A stretch of DNA of 64,000 bases from Dyadobacter fermentans (GTDB lineage: Bacteria; Bacteroidota; Bacteroidia; Cytophagales; Spirosomataceae). The stretch lies in NCBI RefSeq assembly GCF_019924045.1, contig NZ_JAHXBN010000001.1, forward strand, positions 248,001-312,000, given 5' to 3'. Shown here piece after piece: positions 26,478 to 35,906 of the stretch. A program made the translations under genes and the position numbers. Within the stretch, counting starts at the first letter, position 1. Each line of letters begins with the position of its first letter. The notes below the pieces were generated by a model. The model was given only the letters and a program-made list of their open reading frames with translations. It did no database searches and had not been told where the DNA came from.

Positions 26478-27386
26478 ATGGTTGACATTACCCATAAAAC
26501 CAACACACTTCGCATTGCGACTGCACAGGCTATTGTACAAGTAAGCAAGCAGGAGACTGTGGAGGCGATTCAGAACCGTACTGTGCCGAAAGGTGATGTT
26601 TTTGAAATGGCAAAGGCTGCGGGCTTTCTGGCGGTAAAAAAAACACCAGATTTGCTGCCCGACTGTCATCCTATCCCGGTGGAATACACCGGCGTTCAGT
26701 ACCGGGTCGAGGATTTGACGATCGTGATTGAATTGACAGTCAAGACAATATATAAAACAGGCGTCGAGGTGGAAGCCATGCATGGCGCGTCGGTGGTAGC
26801 ACTCACGATGTATGACATGCTGAAACCGATCGATAAAGGCGTTGAGATTCGGAGTATCCGTTTGTTGGAGAAAAAGGGAGGGAAAAGCGACCGCAAACCC
26901 GCGCCGGAAGGTCTGAAAACCGCCGTAGTAGTTTGCTCAGATAGCATCTCGAACGGAATAGGCGAAGACAAATCCGGCAAGAAGATCATCGAAAAACTGA
27001 AAGCATTCAAGCTGGAAGTGAGCGATTACAGCATTATCGCCGACGACAAGACAGGCATTCAAACCAAATTGCAATCGCTGCAAGCGGGAGGATACGATAT
27101 GGTACTCATTACGGGTGGTACCGGATTGTCGCCCAGAGACGTGACACCGGAGGCGGTGTCCGAGTTGCTCCACCGGGAGATCCCGGGCATTGCCGAAACA
27201 GCACGGCAGTACGGCCAGCAGCGCGTCCCGACTTCGATGCTGTCGCGGTCAGCGGCCGGTTTTATCGGCGAAATGCTTGTCATTACCATGCCTGGCAGCA
27301 CGGGCGGCGTTACCGAATATATTGATGCGCTCTTTCCGCATGTTTTGCACGTTTTTAATGTTTTAGAAGGGAAAAAACACGATTAG
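26478..27386 (+). CDS. moaCB: Fused MoaC-MoaB/MogA molybdenum cofactor protein
   Basis: Two-domain protein of 302 residues. Residues 1-135 are MoaC, which with MoaA turns GTP into cyclic pyranopterin monophosphate: MVDITHKTNTLRIATAQAIV, AAKKTPDLLPDCHPIP-like core (here AVKKTPDLLPDCHPIPVEY) and EVEAMHGASVVALTMYDMLK. Residues about 145-302 are a MogA/MoaB adenylyltransferase-like domain with VVVCSDSISNGIGEDKSG, ITGGTGLSPRDVTPEA and TMPGSTGGVTEYIDAL. The fusion is typical of Bacteroidota. moaA begins nine bases downstream. Confidence 0.95.
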   Translation: MVDITHKTNTLRIATAQAIVQVSKQETVEAIQNRTVPKGDVFEMAKAAGFLAVKKTPDLLPDCHPIPVEYTGVQYRVEDLTIVIELTVKTIYKTGVEVEAMHGASVVALTMYDMLKPIDKGVEIRSIRLLEKKGGKSDRKPAPEGLKTAVVVCSDSISNGIGEDKSGKKIIEKLKAFKLEVSDYSIIADDKTGIQTKLQSLQAGGYDMVLITGGTGLSPRDVTPEAVSELLHREIPGIAETARQYGQQRVPTSMLSRSAAGFIGEMLVITMPGSTGGVTEYIDALFPHVLHVFNVLEGKKHD

Positions 27387-27395
27387 CAAGAACCC

Positions 27396-28388
27396 ATGGC
27401 ATTGCCTATTGTAGATACATTTGGTCGTAAGCACACTTATCTGCGCATTTCGCTGACGGATAAGTGCAATCTCCGTTGTACCTATTGTATGCCGCAAGAG
27501 GATATGCAATTTATGCCGTCCAAATGGCTCATGCAGGCCGATGAGATAGCTTATCTGGCAGGTTTGTTTGTGGAAATGGGTGTAGAGAAAATCCGGCTTA
27601 CGGGCGGTGAGCCGCTGGTCCGCAAGGATGCCGGTGATATTATTTCCGATCTTGGCAAACTTCCTGCTTCGCTCACGCTGACGACCAATGCCGTTTATGT
27701 AGATCAGTTCATACCGGAATTGAAAGCAGCCGGGGTGACTTCGTTGAACGTCAGCCTGGATACGCTGCAAGAAGAGCGGTTCCGGTCCATTACCAAGCGT
27801 GATCATTTTGGCAAAACGCTGGACCACATCCGCCTGCTCCTCGATGAAGGCTTTGTGGTGAAATTGAATATGGTGGTTATGCGGGGAACGAATGATGATG
27901 AGGTCAACGAGTTTGTGCGGATGACGCTCACGGAGCCTAACCTGCACGTCCGTTTTATCGAATTCATGCCTTTTAAGGGTAATCAATGGGATTTGTCCAA
28001 AATCGTTTCCTATGCGGATCTGCTCGCTGGTATTGGTCAGGAGTTCGAATTCCAGCCGGTCGCCGGTGAGTTGCACGATACTGCCCGCCGATTTCAGGCA
28101 AATGGGGGCGCCGGTACCTTCGGGATCATCGGCACTGTAACTCACCCATTCTGCGAAGGTTGTAACCGCATCCGCCTCACCGCCGACGGAAAGCTCAAAA
28201 ATTGCCTTTTTGATACCTCCGAAGTCGACCTTCTCACTCCATTGCGTAAAGGCGACGACGTGCGTCCGCTCATTTACGCCCATTTCCACAAAAAACACTT
28301 CGCCCACGGTGGCCACGCCAGCTTCTCCGAGCAGCAAGCCAAGACGGAATACGAGCAGAATCGGGAGATGATCGCGATTGGGGGATAA
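27396..28388 (+). CDS. moaA: GTP 3',8-cyclase MoaA
   Basis: Radical SAM enzyme for the first step of molybdenum cofactor synthesis. 330 residues. N-terminal 4Fe-4S cluster motif CNLRCTYC (CxxxCxxC) at about residue 24, SAM-binding LTGGEPLVRKD (about 68), and the second C-terminal cluster in HPFCEGCNRIRLTADGKLKN then CLF (about 250-270). Ends in the Gly-Gly tail (IAIGG) needed for activity in MoaA. Last gene of the moa operon; no clear terminator follows it before 28503. Confidence 0.97.
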   Translation: MALPIVDTFGRKHTYLRISLTDKCNLRCTYCMPQEDMQFMPSKWLMQADEIAYLAGLFVEMGVEKIRLTGGEPLVRKDAGDIISDLGKLPASLTLTTNAVYVDQFIPELKAAGVTSLNVSLDTLQEERFRSITKRDHFGKTLDHIRLLLDEGFVVKLNMVVMRGTNDDEVNEFVRMTLTEPNLHVRFIEFMPFKGNQWDLSKIVSYADLLAGIGQEFEFQPVAGELHDTARRFQANGGAGTFGIIGTVTHPFCEGCNRIRLTADGKLKNCLFDTSEVDLLTPLRKGDDVRPLIYAHFHKKHFAHGGHASFSEQQAKTEYEQNREMIAIGG

Positions 28389-28502
28389 CACCGCTTAACC
28401 TCCTATTTTGCCGTCCAAACTTTGTATGCAACACTGGCCTGAACGGTTACCTCATTGGTTCGAAATCAATTCAGTTTACCAATCAGTTAACCTTCAAGAG
28501 CC

Positions 28503-28919
28503 ATGCCAAACATCTTAAAAACCGCCGTTACCGCTGCATTCGCATTATTCACATTTGCTGCCCAGGTGCAAGCTGGTCCGATTGTTTCCCCGAAAGCGGA
28601 ATGTAAAAACAACACTTGTGAAAAGTTTCGCGTCGGGATGTACCGCGTCCGCGACACGATGTCCATGAATGTGATGATGGAAAAAGAAAAAGGCGAAAAG
28701 GTGGCGATTCGTCTGTTGGATAGCAAGGGGAATTTGCTTCACGAGGAATTTGTACCTAAGTATATTACGAAAACCGGCCGGAAAATAAAGTTTGATGAAA
28801 TGGGAGATGGCGTCTATACGCTCGAAATCTCGAATGACAACGAGAAAATCGTTAAGAGCATCTACCTGTCCACCAAAGAAGTGCGTGAAGTAAGCCGCAC
28901 GCTTTTAGGAGTGAATTAA
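28503..28919 (+). CDS. Small secreted beta-sandwich protein of unknown function
   Basis: 138 residues with a signal peptide (MPNILKTAVTAAFALFTFAA, cleavage near QVQAG). The mature part has alternating strands (VAIRLLDSKGNLLHEEFVP, KIKFDEMGDGVYTLEISND) like the small immunoglobulin-type domains of secreted Cytophagales proteins, where G-x-Y-x-L-x-I is a strand signature. It has no T9SS sorting domain of its own. A strong terminator follows at once. Confidence 0.7.
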   Translation: MPNILKTAVTAAFALFTFAAQVQAGPIVSPKAECKNNTCEKFRVGMYRVRDTMSMNVMMEKEKGEKVAIRLLDSKGNLLHEEFVPKYITKTGRKIKFDEMGDGVYTLEISNDNEKIVKSIYLSTKEVREVSRTLLGVN

Positions 28920-28939
28920 TTCAGGTTACCCAAATATAT

Positions 28940-28981
28940 GCGTTACAGGATGCCGCCGCAGCGTTCCTGTAACGCTTTTTT
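28940..28981 (+). terminator. Rho-independent terminator
   Basis: Stem GCGTTACAGGA / TCCTGTAACGC (11 bp) followed by six T, 20 bases after the stop of the small secreted protein gene. Confidence 0.88.
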
Positions 28982-28991
28982 GTGTCTAAAT

Positions 28992-30179
28992 TTATTGCAC
29001 AGCCTCCACTTCCACGGGCCGCGGATGCAATTCCGTGAAGAGCAGGTCGTAAATGATTTTTCCCCAAATGAGAATGCAAGGCACCGCTTTCACGACATAT
29101 GGCCAGAAATAGGTATTCCGGATAAAGGGGGGAAACACGTCGGTAGGGGATAGTGTGGTAAATATAAATGCCAGCACGAGTAGCACGTGATTCAGCCTTG
29201 TTGGCGCCTGCAAGTAATACCAGACAGCCACGCCTGCAATGGCTATGATAAATGTCGGCGACTCCGCACGGTGGTTGAAAATCACGACCCATACCAGTAC
29301 CGAAGCCAGTATCAATGCCCGGAAAATGTAGTTGCCGTACGATTTGATTTTGAGCAACGGCAGGCAGAAGAGCGCCATTCCGACCAGGTTAACGTAAGTT
29401 TTGTTCACATCCAGCGAAAACCAGATTTTCAGCCAGCCTATGACAGAAAGGCCGTCGGAAAAGTCGCGGTCGGCGGCGAGGAGTTTCCACCAGGTTTTAT
29501 ACAGCACGACAAATTGCTCGGGTGTGACCGCGACGATCGGCAATAAGGTGAACAAAACGACCCATGCAGCGGTCGTGTAGGCCAGTTTGAGCTTGTTCGG
29601 ATAGAGCAGATACAATGCCAGGGCAACAATGCCGAAAAGTTTGATGAAGATCGTGGAGACGATGCACAGCGAGGCCATCCAGTATTTATCCCTTTCGAGA
29701 AACCCGAACCCAAACAGCAACAGCCCGGCAATCAGGGCATTGCTCTGCTCGTTTTGCGTGGCAGTGAGGAGTTCTACCAGCATGAAAGAAACCATCAATC
29801 CCTTTGTCCGTAAGTCGATTCTCGGTAGAAAATAGACCGAAAAGAAGAGCACGGCCACATTGATCAGGTTCCAGAAAAACAGACCGACGAACGTAGGCAT
29901 AATGGAAAGTATGCCAAAAACGAGCGCGAATGCCGGGCTGTATTTGAACAGGTCCCAGTGCTCGTCGACATGCCACCGGTACAGGTTCTTCCCTTCGATC
30001 AGGTGGAAGAAGGACTGTTTGAAAATGACGTAGTTGTTATAAGTAGTGTAAAGTTGCGGCTGATTCGCGAAGGTTTTGGGATGAGAGAATACCGATTGAA
30101 GCGTAGCAAAGGCGGCAATGGCCAGTACAATTAAGAGGAGTGATCGCTTACTGACCACCAGGCGGTTAAAAGCATTCAT
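28992..30179 (-). CDS. GT87-type (DUF2029) polyprenol-dependent mannosyltransferase-like membrane protein
   Basis: Polytopic membrane protein of 395 residues with about ten hydrophobic segments. The first periplasmic loop NNYVIFKQSFFHLIEGKNLY followed by FKYSPAFALVFG is the typical start of the DUF2029/GT87 family, whose members transfer sugars from polyprenyl phosphate. The KYSP motif and downstream hydrophobic pattern support the family; the acceptor and sugar are unknown. The C-terminus is short and cytoplasmic. No glycan-synthesis genes adjoin it, so context does not help. Confidence 0.78.
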   Translation of the reverse strand: MNAFNRLVVSKRSLLLIVLAIAAFATLQSVFSHPKTFANQPQLYTTYNNYVIFKQSFFHLIEGKNLYRWHVDEHWDLFKYSPAFALVFGILSIMPTFVGLFFWNLINVAVLFFSVYFLPRIDLRTKGLMVSFMLVELLTATQNEQSNALIAGLLLFGFGFLERDKYWMASLCIVSTIFIKLFGIVALALYLLYPNKLKLAYTTAAWVVLFTLLPIVAVTPEQFVVLYKTWWKLLAADRDFSDGLSVIGWLKIWFSLDVNKTYVNLVGMALFCLPLLKIKSYGNYIFRALILASVLVWVVIFNHRAESPTFIIAIAGVAVWYYLQAPTRLNHVLLVLAFIFTTLSPTDVFPPFIRNTYFWPYVVKAVPCILIWGKIIYDLLFTELHPRPVEVEAVQ

Positions 30180-30188
30180 AAACTGAAT

Positions 30189-30225
30189 AATCCCTAGCGT
30201 TGATTTTTCTTCAAAACTAGGGATT
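30189..30225 (-). terminator. Hairpin between the esterase and GT87 genes
   Basis: Perfect 9-bp stem AATCCCTAG / CTAGGGATT with a 19-base A/T-rich loop, lying between the start of the GT87-like gene and the end of the esterase gene. Could terminate the esterase transcript or structure the GT87 leader. Confidence 0.4.
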
Positions 30226-30240
30226 AATTCGTCGTCGCCG

Positions 30241-31170
30241 TCAATTTTTCTGGTATCCCATCGCTTTCAGCCAACCTTCCATCGCGGCAGGCCAGTTCGC
30301 CAATGACCCTTTGCCTTCCGTACGCATGCCGTAACCATGGCCGCCTTTGGGGTACAAATGCATTTCAGCAGGAATCTTTTTCTTTTTCAGCGCGAGGTAA
30401 TATTCGATGCTGTTTTCGACCGGCACGCCGGTATCGTCCATGGCGTGAATGAGGAATGCTGGAGGAGTTTGATCCGACACCTGCAATTCGTTGGAGTAAT
30501 ATTTAATCAGCTCGTCCGATTTTTCAGGTCCGAGCAGGTTGTCGCGCGAGCCTCCATGTGCGAGGGCGGGCGTAAGCGAGATCACCGGGTAAATCAATAT
30601 CGAGAAGTTCGGTTTGCCATCCGCGGAAGCTTTTTCGCCCATATTGTAGTGCGTCGAAATCGTGGCTGCCAGGTGGCCGCCTGCCGAGAAACCCATGACG
30701 CCGATCTTGTTCACATCGATGCCCCATTTGGCGGCATTCCGGCGGATCAGTTTCATGCCTTGCATGGCGTCCATTAACGGCACCTCGTGCTGGTGGGTCA
30801 TCGCTTTTTCGTTGGGCAGCCGATATTTTAACACAAATGCAGAAATACCGCGTTCATTGAACCATTTGGCAAAATCACTGCCTTCGTGCGAAGCTGCCAG
30901 TATACCGTAACCGCCGCCCGGACAGATCATTACCGCCGCCCCGGTGGCTTTCTCTTTGGGTGCAATGTAAGCCGCAATCGTAGGCACTGTTACGCCGCTG
31001 ATCCGCAGGATACCCTGCGCGTCGGTAACCGACTTTTCTTCTACATCACTCTTTTTAAAATTGGGGACTTTGCCTTCCGGCCAGAGATGAATGGTTTCTG
31101 TTTGCGCCATAGATGGAACTGATAATGCGAGCAGGCTCAAAACGGTAAGGATACGAGTTGTTTTTTTCAT
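30241..31170 (-). CDS. Secreted alpha/beta hydrolase, acetylxylan-esterase-like
   Basis: 309 residues with a signal peptide (MKKTTRILTVLSLLALSVPS, MAQ cleavage). Oxyanion segment PGGGYGILAASHEG (HGGG-type), nucleophile elbow GVMGFSAGGHLAA, Asp in HAMDDTGVPVENS, and His in KGGHGYGM complete a Ser-Asp-His triad. The family hydrolyses short acyl esters on plant polysaccharides, so carbohydrate deacetylation in the periplasm is likely. Starts about 50 bases after the end of the exosortase gene on the same strand, with a frame break but no clear terminator. Confidence 0.85.
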   Translation of the reverse strand: MKKTTRILTVLSLLALSVPSMAQTETIHLWPEGKVPNFKKSDVEEKSVTDAQGILRISGVTVPTIAAYIAPKEKATGAAVMICPGGGYGILAASHEGSDFAKWFNERGISAFVLKYRLPNEKAMTHQHEVPLMDAMQGMKLIRRNAAKWGIDVNKIGVMGFSAGGHLAATISTHYNMGEKASADGKPNFSILIYPVISLTPALAHGGSRDNLLGPEKSDELIKYYSNELQVSDQTPPAFLIHAMDDTGVPVENSIEYYLALKKKKIPAEMHLYPKGGHGYGMRTEGKGSLANWPAAMEGWLKAMGYQKN

Positions 31171-31221
31171 TGATTGTCCTGACTTTTCCTCAAAAAAGAC
31201 GCGCCCTGGGTCAATATACCC

Positions 31222-32526
31222 TCAAATCGGCGGTAGCCATCGTTTTACTTCCATATCGAGGCGGATCGGGTCGTCGGCCGTTACGTTGATCAGTTGAAAG
31301 CCGCTATTTTCGCTTAGGCTTTTCCAGCGCCAGTCGAGCTGGCTGATTGTTGCATATCGCCCGTCGGAAAGCCACCAGGCGGTAAGCAGCTCGTCGTTCC
31401 CTTTTTTCAAACTACCCACATACACAACCCTCCCCGCGACATGCTTTTTTGAAATGCGGCTCAAATGGTAGCCGGAACCTGTCCAGCAAGTCAAAGGGCT
31501 ATGTTCTGAGGAGTAGAATGCAGGGATTGGTTTCATGTAAACAAGCGCGTGGTCGTTTCTGAACTGCGTGACACCAGTTTGCAGCTGCTGCATTACGTAA
31601 CCTTCGCGGGCAACAGCCTGGGCGCCTTTCGGTGATCTGATATTCATGACCGGTTTTTGAAAACAAAAGAAAACGCAGATGACCAGTAGCACCCAATGGC
31701 CCGACATCAGCAGCCTCGGATGATGTTTATTGGCTGTAAGTGGAGGAATAGCTGCCTTCCCCCAGCGTTGATAGGTGATACGGACCATGAAGAATAAAGG
31801 AACGACCCCATAGACGATCAGGCAAACGATACCCGTAGCATCGTGCAAGACATTGTCCGGTGCTATGTGCAATGCTACGAGCAGGATTATGCGCATGAGG
31901 TTTCCGATCGCATTCAATGCAAATGCGAGAACCAGCAACGTGGCCTGATACCGCGAAGGCAGCGATTGCTGACGTTGTATCCGGAAATGGGCCATGAAGA
32001 AAACAACTGCCAGCAGCGCAAAACCCGTCATTTGAAGGCCCATGCAGGCAGGATCGACCGAAAACTCCGAGCCGTTGAGTAGAATGCTGTTTCCTTCAAC
32101 GGTGACCGGTAATCCAATAGATTGCAACAGGATTCCGGCCCAGGCGGAAATTTGCAACCGGATCGGAAAAGTGAAAACCTCGGAAACATATCTGAAAATC
32201 GGGGAAATAATGAGCAGTACCGTGAAAAATTGCCCATTCAGTTTTCCGAAGAGACTTTCAACAGCGAAAAGCAACGCGAGTACCAACAGCAAAAAGCGCC
32301 ATGTGAGCTCCTGTCGAAAGCAGCATATCAAAAGCATCATGGCAACCACCGGTGCAAGCCGACAGGTTTTTTCACCTGGCGGAAAGCTATGCAGTAGCAA
32401 AGGAATAAGCACAATGCCCATCCAGAACGTGGCATCGCCTTTGATATAACCATACATAAAGAGAATGCTGGAAATGCCCAGGTAGGCCGCCGGAACAGCG
32501 GCCCGGGTGTATTGCTTAGCGAACAT
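31222..32526 (-). CDS. xrtN: Exosortase N (XrtN-type membrane transpeptidase)
   Basis: Multi-spanning membrane protein of about 434 residues. Exosortase active-site residues are all visible in order: Cys in SVDPACMGLQMTG (about residue 162), Arg in GNLMRIILL (about 210) and His in HDATGIVCLIVYG (about 228), each at the edge of a membrane helix. A C-terminal soluble domain of about 150 residues follows. The frame is open to 32586, but the ATG at 32526 (MFAKQYTRAAVPAAYLG) places the start right before helix 1 and overlaps the upstream stop by 11 bases. Its neighbour carries a PEP-CTERM-like tail, the predicted substrate. Family-level call is firm; the N subtype follows from the VIT neighbour. 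Confidence 0.87.
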   Translation of the reverse strand: MFAKQYTRAAVPAAYLGISSILFMYGYIKGDATFWMGIVLIPLLLHSFPPGEKTCRLAPVVAMMLLICCFRQELTWRFLLLVLALLFAVESLFGKLNGQFFTVLLIISPIFRYVSEVFTFPIRLQISAWAGILLQSIGLPVTVEGNSILLNGSEFSVDPACMGLQMTGFALLAVVFFMAHFRIQRQQSLPSRYQATLLVLAFALNAIGNLMRIILLVALHIAPDNVLHDATGIVCLIVYGVVPLFFMVRITYQRWGKAAIPPLTANKHHPRLLMSGHWVLLVICVFFCFQKPVMNIRSPKGAQAVAREGYVMQQLQTGVTQFRNDHALVYMKPIPAFYSSEHSPLTCWTGSGYHLSRISKKHVAGRVVYVGSLKKGNDELLTAWWLSDGRYATISQLDWRWKSLSENSGFQLINVTADDPIRLDMEVKRWLPPI

Positions 32527-35065
32527 AATGGCGGAATGTGAAATAGCCGGCAAGTATGCAGAAAAGGATAATGAGCAGCCATTCATGCGGTTCCGGCACG
32601 GCTCCCGCAGTTTTCAAGGTTGCGTTGTCGAGGCTGTTTTTGCTCTTCCGGATATCGAAGCGATCGTAGTCCTGCCGGGCTTCAAGTACAACCATACTGG
32701 AAACGGGCGACACAATATGTGCTGTTTCGGCTTCCCGGATCAGTTTGGCATTTAAAACAGAGTCGGTTTGGAAAGAATGATTGAGAAAACGGCCGCCTAG
32801 CTGTTTCATAATGTGGTTGTAGGCAAAAAGTCTGAGCAGATGGTCGGGCGCGTGGCCGGAAGCCGGGCCTTCGGTTTCACGGATCTGGATATCTGCGCTT
32901 TCAATGCTGACGACCGACAGGTCCGCTTCGGGATCGGCAGGGAACTGGTTTTGCGAAATCATTTCCTGTAAGGCCTTCCAGCTTGTTTTTTTCGCGCGTA
33001 CGATGCTCAGCTCATTCAATGATTTAATATAGGTAGATGCGTCGTCACTGATCAGGAAGGTACGCAAGCCCTGTGGCGCGTGCCTGCTTAGCGTTTTGGA
33101 AAATGGCGCATTTGCCAGGTCGCGGAGCGTAGGCGATACCGCCGTTGACTTGGTGATCAGCAATGCATTTTCCGGATCGGGGATGTATTGAACCGGGAAC
33201 AGGGAGAAATTGAATGCGGATAATGCCTTGAACTGCTCATCTTTATTCGCTTCTGTAAGCCTGATCAACCGCTCATTCGCTACGAATACGGGACGATTTC
33301 TGACAACCGGCCACAATGCATTGAGCTCGCGTTCACTCCACGCCTGGTTGATGTCGAGGTAAAAGGTTTTGGCTTTAAAGTTTTCAAGTGTTTTGTGAAG
33401 AGGCTCCACTATGTAGGTTTTGCCGCCAAATGCGAAACTTTCCTTGCCGACTGGCGTGATTTTGAAACGTGCCTGCCACACCGACTGGTACGCCCCCTCA
33501 TGGACGATAACGCCCGGAGACGCATTGGTTGGCTCGAACGGAAGATGTGGAGCCGGCAATCCCTGTGGAAATTCAAGCCGGATGGTTTCGGTAGCTTTTT
33601 CAGCTCCCGGACCTTTGAACCAGATGTTTTCATAAGTCAGCCGCGAACCGTCGGCTTTCAGAGGAGTGGTTATGCCGAGCTTAAATTTACGGTTTTCACG
33701 TGCGGTACAGGGGAATACCTTCACTTTTACCATATTTCCTTCTTGCCAATGCGCGACAGAAGGGTCACGTGATTCCACACCGACGATCGTTTTATAGGCC
33801 GAATCGGCCTTGCTTTGCGACGTCAGCAGACTTTTTTGCTCTATACCGTTGATCCACAATGAAAGGGCGCTTACCACCGAGCCTTCCGGGAGAAAGAAAG
33901 TATAAAGTGCTTCTTCCTGCCAACGCGATGAGCCGGAATGATTGGCTATGCTGATGGTTTTTTCCGTGTAGGCGAGGCGCATGTGGGGGTAAATGCGCGC
34001 ATGCGTAAGTACGTTGGCCGTGCGCAAATCGCTACCAGACCACAGCCTTTCCTGGGTTTCGTGCCGGGTGTCGTAAAGCACATTCAGGATATTGATCTGC
34101 TCTGCGTCCGCTAAGTCGAGTTTTTGGGTAAATAAGGAGGCGATCAGAACGAGTGGATCATGCCTGACGACCATATCTGTGGTGTTTCGTCCGGAGAAGA
34201 TGGTGCCCTCCGAATCGGCAACCTGGTATACTTTTGAACCCATTAGCACCCTGCGGGTGATCCAGTCGTCCTCTATTTGCCGGGCCAGCATGACCCAGTT
34301 GGGCAAGTCATCGGCGGGTTGTGTGGCTGTGGCATTGGTCTGATACCGAATAGTATTGCTGATGCGTCGCCAGGTCACAGAGAAGTAAACCGTTATGGCT
34401 ATAGGGATAATGACACCGGTCAATATCGCCGGTCTGAACTCGCCCCACCAAAGAGCAAGTACGCGCAGGTAGGTGATGGAGAGCAGCAACGGGACAAAAC
34501 TGTGTACCGATATTCCCAGCAGGAGTAGCGCTGGAATGCTCAGCAGATAGTAGGGGATAAGGCAGAGCGCATAGTAGAGCCAGATCACCGCCGAGCAGCC
34601 CATCAAAGCGAACAGCATGGATTTGAGCGGGTGCCGCAGATATTTTTCCCAGGTGAATAGAATGGCCGATGCGCCGGCAATCACGATGGCGAACATCAGC
34701 CAGGGCGCCGATGAGTCAAATACTGGGATACTACGGTTTAATGTAAAACAACTCACCAGCCAAACATAGCCTAGTAGTAAACGATGGTGGAGGTACTTCG
34801 GGGGCTGTTTTTTCCAGAACCAGCGCAGCTTTCCGGCGTTCATGAGCCAAACAGAATACATCGCCGCGAGGCTCCACGGAAGTACAAAGGCGCCATTTGT
34901 TAAAGCTGCGACACTTGTGTAATAGAAAATGGAGAAGCTGAATAGCAGGCAACCCAGTCCAACCCCGTAGTCGAAATCAAATCGGGGCGCTATTTCGGGT
35001 TCTGCCACGCTGGTCGTTCCTGATAGAATCGGTTCCTGCGGATTATGTACGGTAAACTCTTGCAT
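32516..35065 (-). CDS. VIT-domain membrane protein with PEP-CTERM-like tail (XrtN substrate)
   Basis: About 849 residues. The N-terminal 260 residues hold several membrane helices. A VIT domain follows at about 340-480 (TIVGVESRDPSVAHWQEGN, then VKVFPCTARENRKFKLG). The next region resembles a von Willebrand A fold in which the metal site is lost (FYLDINQAW instead of DxSxS), and it ends with the VIT/VWA-type SPVSSMVVLEARQDYDRFDI. The last 27 residues are VPEPHEW, a hydrophobic helix and an arginine-bearing end, the layout of a PEP-CTERM sorting signal. The ATG at 35065 is preferred to an upstream TTG at 35098. Overlaps xrtN by 11 bases, so they are coupled. Confidence 0.85.
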   Translation of the reverse strand: MQEFTVHNPQEPILSGTTSVAEPEIAPRFDFDYGVGLGCLLFSFSIFYYTSVAALTNGAFVLPWSLAAMYSVWLMNAGKLRWFWKKQPPKYLHHRLLLGYVWLVSCFTLNRSIPVFDSSAPWLMFAIVIAGASAILFTWEKYLRHPLKSMLFALMGCSAVIWLYYALCLIPYYLLSIPALLLLGISVHSFVPLLLSITYLRVLALWWGEFRPAILTGVIIPIAITVYFSVTWRRISNTIRYQTNATATQPADDLPNWVMLARQIEDDWITRRVLMGSKVYQVADSEGTIFSGRNTTDMVVRHDPLVLIASLFTQKLDLADAEQINILNVLYDTRHETQERLWSGSDLRTANVLTHARIYPHMRLAYTEKTISIANHSGSSRWQEEALYTFFLPEGSVVSALSLWINGIEQKSLLTSQSKADSAYKTIVGVESRDPSVAHWQEGNMVKVKVFPCTARENRKFKLGITTPLKADGSRLTYENIWFKGPGAEKATETIRLEFPQGLPAPHLPFEPTNASPGVIVHEGAYQSVWQARFKITPVGKESFAFGGKTYIVEPLHKTLENFKAKTFYLDINQAWSERELNALWPVVRNRPVFVANERLIRLTEANKDEQFKALSAFNFSLFPVQYIPDPENALLITKSTAVSPTLRDLANAPFSKTLSRHAPQGLRTFLISDDASTYIKSLNELSIVRAKKTSWKALQEMISQNQFPADPEADLSVVSIESADIQIRETEGPASGHAPDHLLRLFAYNHIMKQLGGRFLNHSFQTDSVLNAKLIREAETAHIVSPVSSMVVLEARQDYDRFDIRKSKNSLDNATLKTAGAVPEPHEWLLIILFCILAGYFTFRHYVR

Positions 35066-35192
35066 AGTGTCAATATTTAAAAGTACTTTGTGTTTCAAAG
35101 TAAATTTAGAAAATCGACATAACCAATATTTACCGGGTCATTAATTCACGATTCTTGGAAATCGGTTATTTAACGGTATTTGCGAGACGCAT

Positions 35193-35780
35193 TTAGGGTT
35201 TCGGCGGATTAATCATAATATGCGCCCTGTGGGTACCCGGGTCCATGATCCAGGGCATTCCGGGAACGTCCGGTTTCAGGGGAAGGCCGGTACTTTCGGC
35301 GGTTGCAAACGGAATATATACCACGTATCGCAGGTAGCCGTTTTTGAGAGCCCCGGTAGCGGTGTCGTAGTTATCCTTGGAGCCGGACAGGACATACAGG
35401 GTAGACGATTGCTTCGGCATTTTCAGTTTGCCTTCTTTTACTTCCTTTTCACGGATGTCGAAAATTTCCTTTTGGTTCTTCCCTTCTTTGGCGAGCACGC
35501 GTCCCCGCTCCATAAATGCGTCGAGCTCCGCGAGGTAGCACGATACGCTGATATCCTCTTTTTTGGGGTCATCGGCGAGGCAAACGAAGTCGTTGCTGCC
35601 CTCGCGCAGAATTTTGAATGTACCGTCAGCTGCGTAGCCGTACACTTTTGCTCCCGCTTGCTTATCCGATGGTGCAGCCATGACTGCCGTCTTGATCTGG
35701 ACTTCGGCAGGAAGGATATTTTGAGCTGAAATTTCAGCAGTGACGCACAGCGCCAGGCAGGAAAAAAAAGTCGTTTTCAT
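35193..35780 (-). CDS. Secreted protein of unknown function
   Basis: 195 residues from the ATG at 35780, which opens a signal peptide (MKTTFFSCLALCVTAEISAQ). The frame is open to 35882 but the extra N-terminus is unconvincing. The mature protein has a conserved-looking FVCLADDPKKEDISVSCY segment and ends with a histidine-containing DPGTHRAHIMINPPKP. It contains two cysteines (in FVCLAD and VSCYL) that may form a disulfide. I do not recognise the family. It precedes the exosortase unit on the minus strand and is divergent from the heme-binding HEAT protein. Confidence 0.65.
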   Translation of the reverse strand: MKTTFFSCLALCVTAEISAQNILPAEVQIKTAVMAAPSDKQAGAKVYGYAADGTFKILREGSNDFVCLADDPKKEDISVSCYLAELDAFMERGRVLAKEGKNQKEIFDIREKEVKEGKLKMPKQSSTLYVLSGSKDNYDTATGALKNGYLRYVVYIPFATAESTGLPLKPDVPGMPWIMDPGTHRAHIMINPPKP

Positions 35781-35906
35781 GATAGTAAATATAAGTAGGT
35801 GGTCCCTTATACACGTAATTAAAATTATTATTGTAAAAATGACACGTTTAAGCTTTGGGTCAGCTAATGCTTTCTGATTCAAGGCCGAAAAGCGCTCGAT
35901 TTACCT

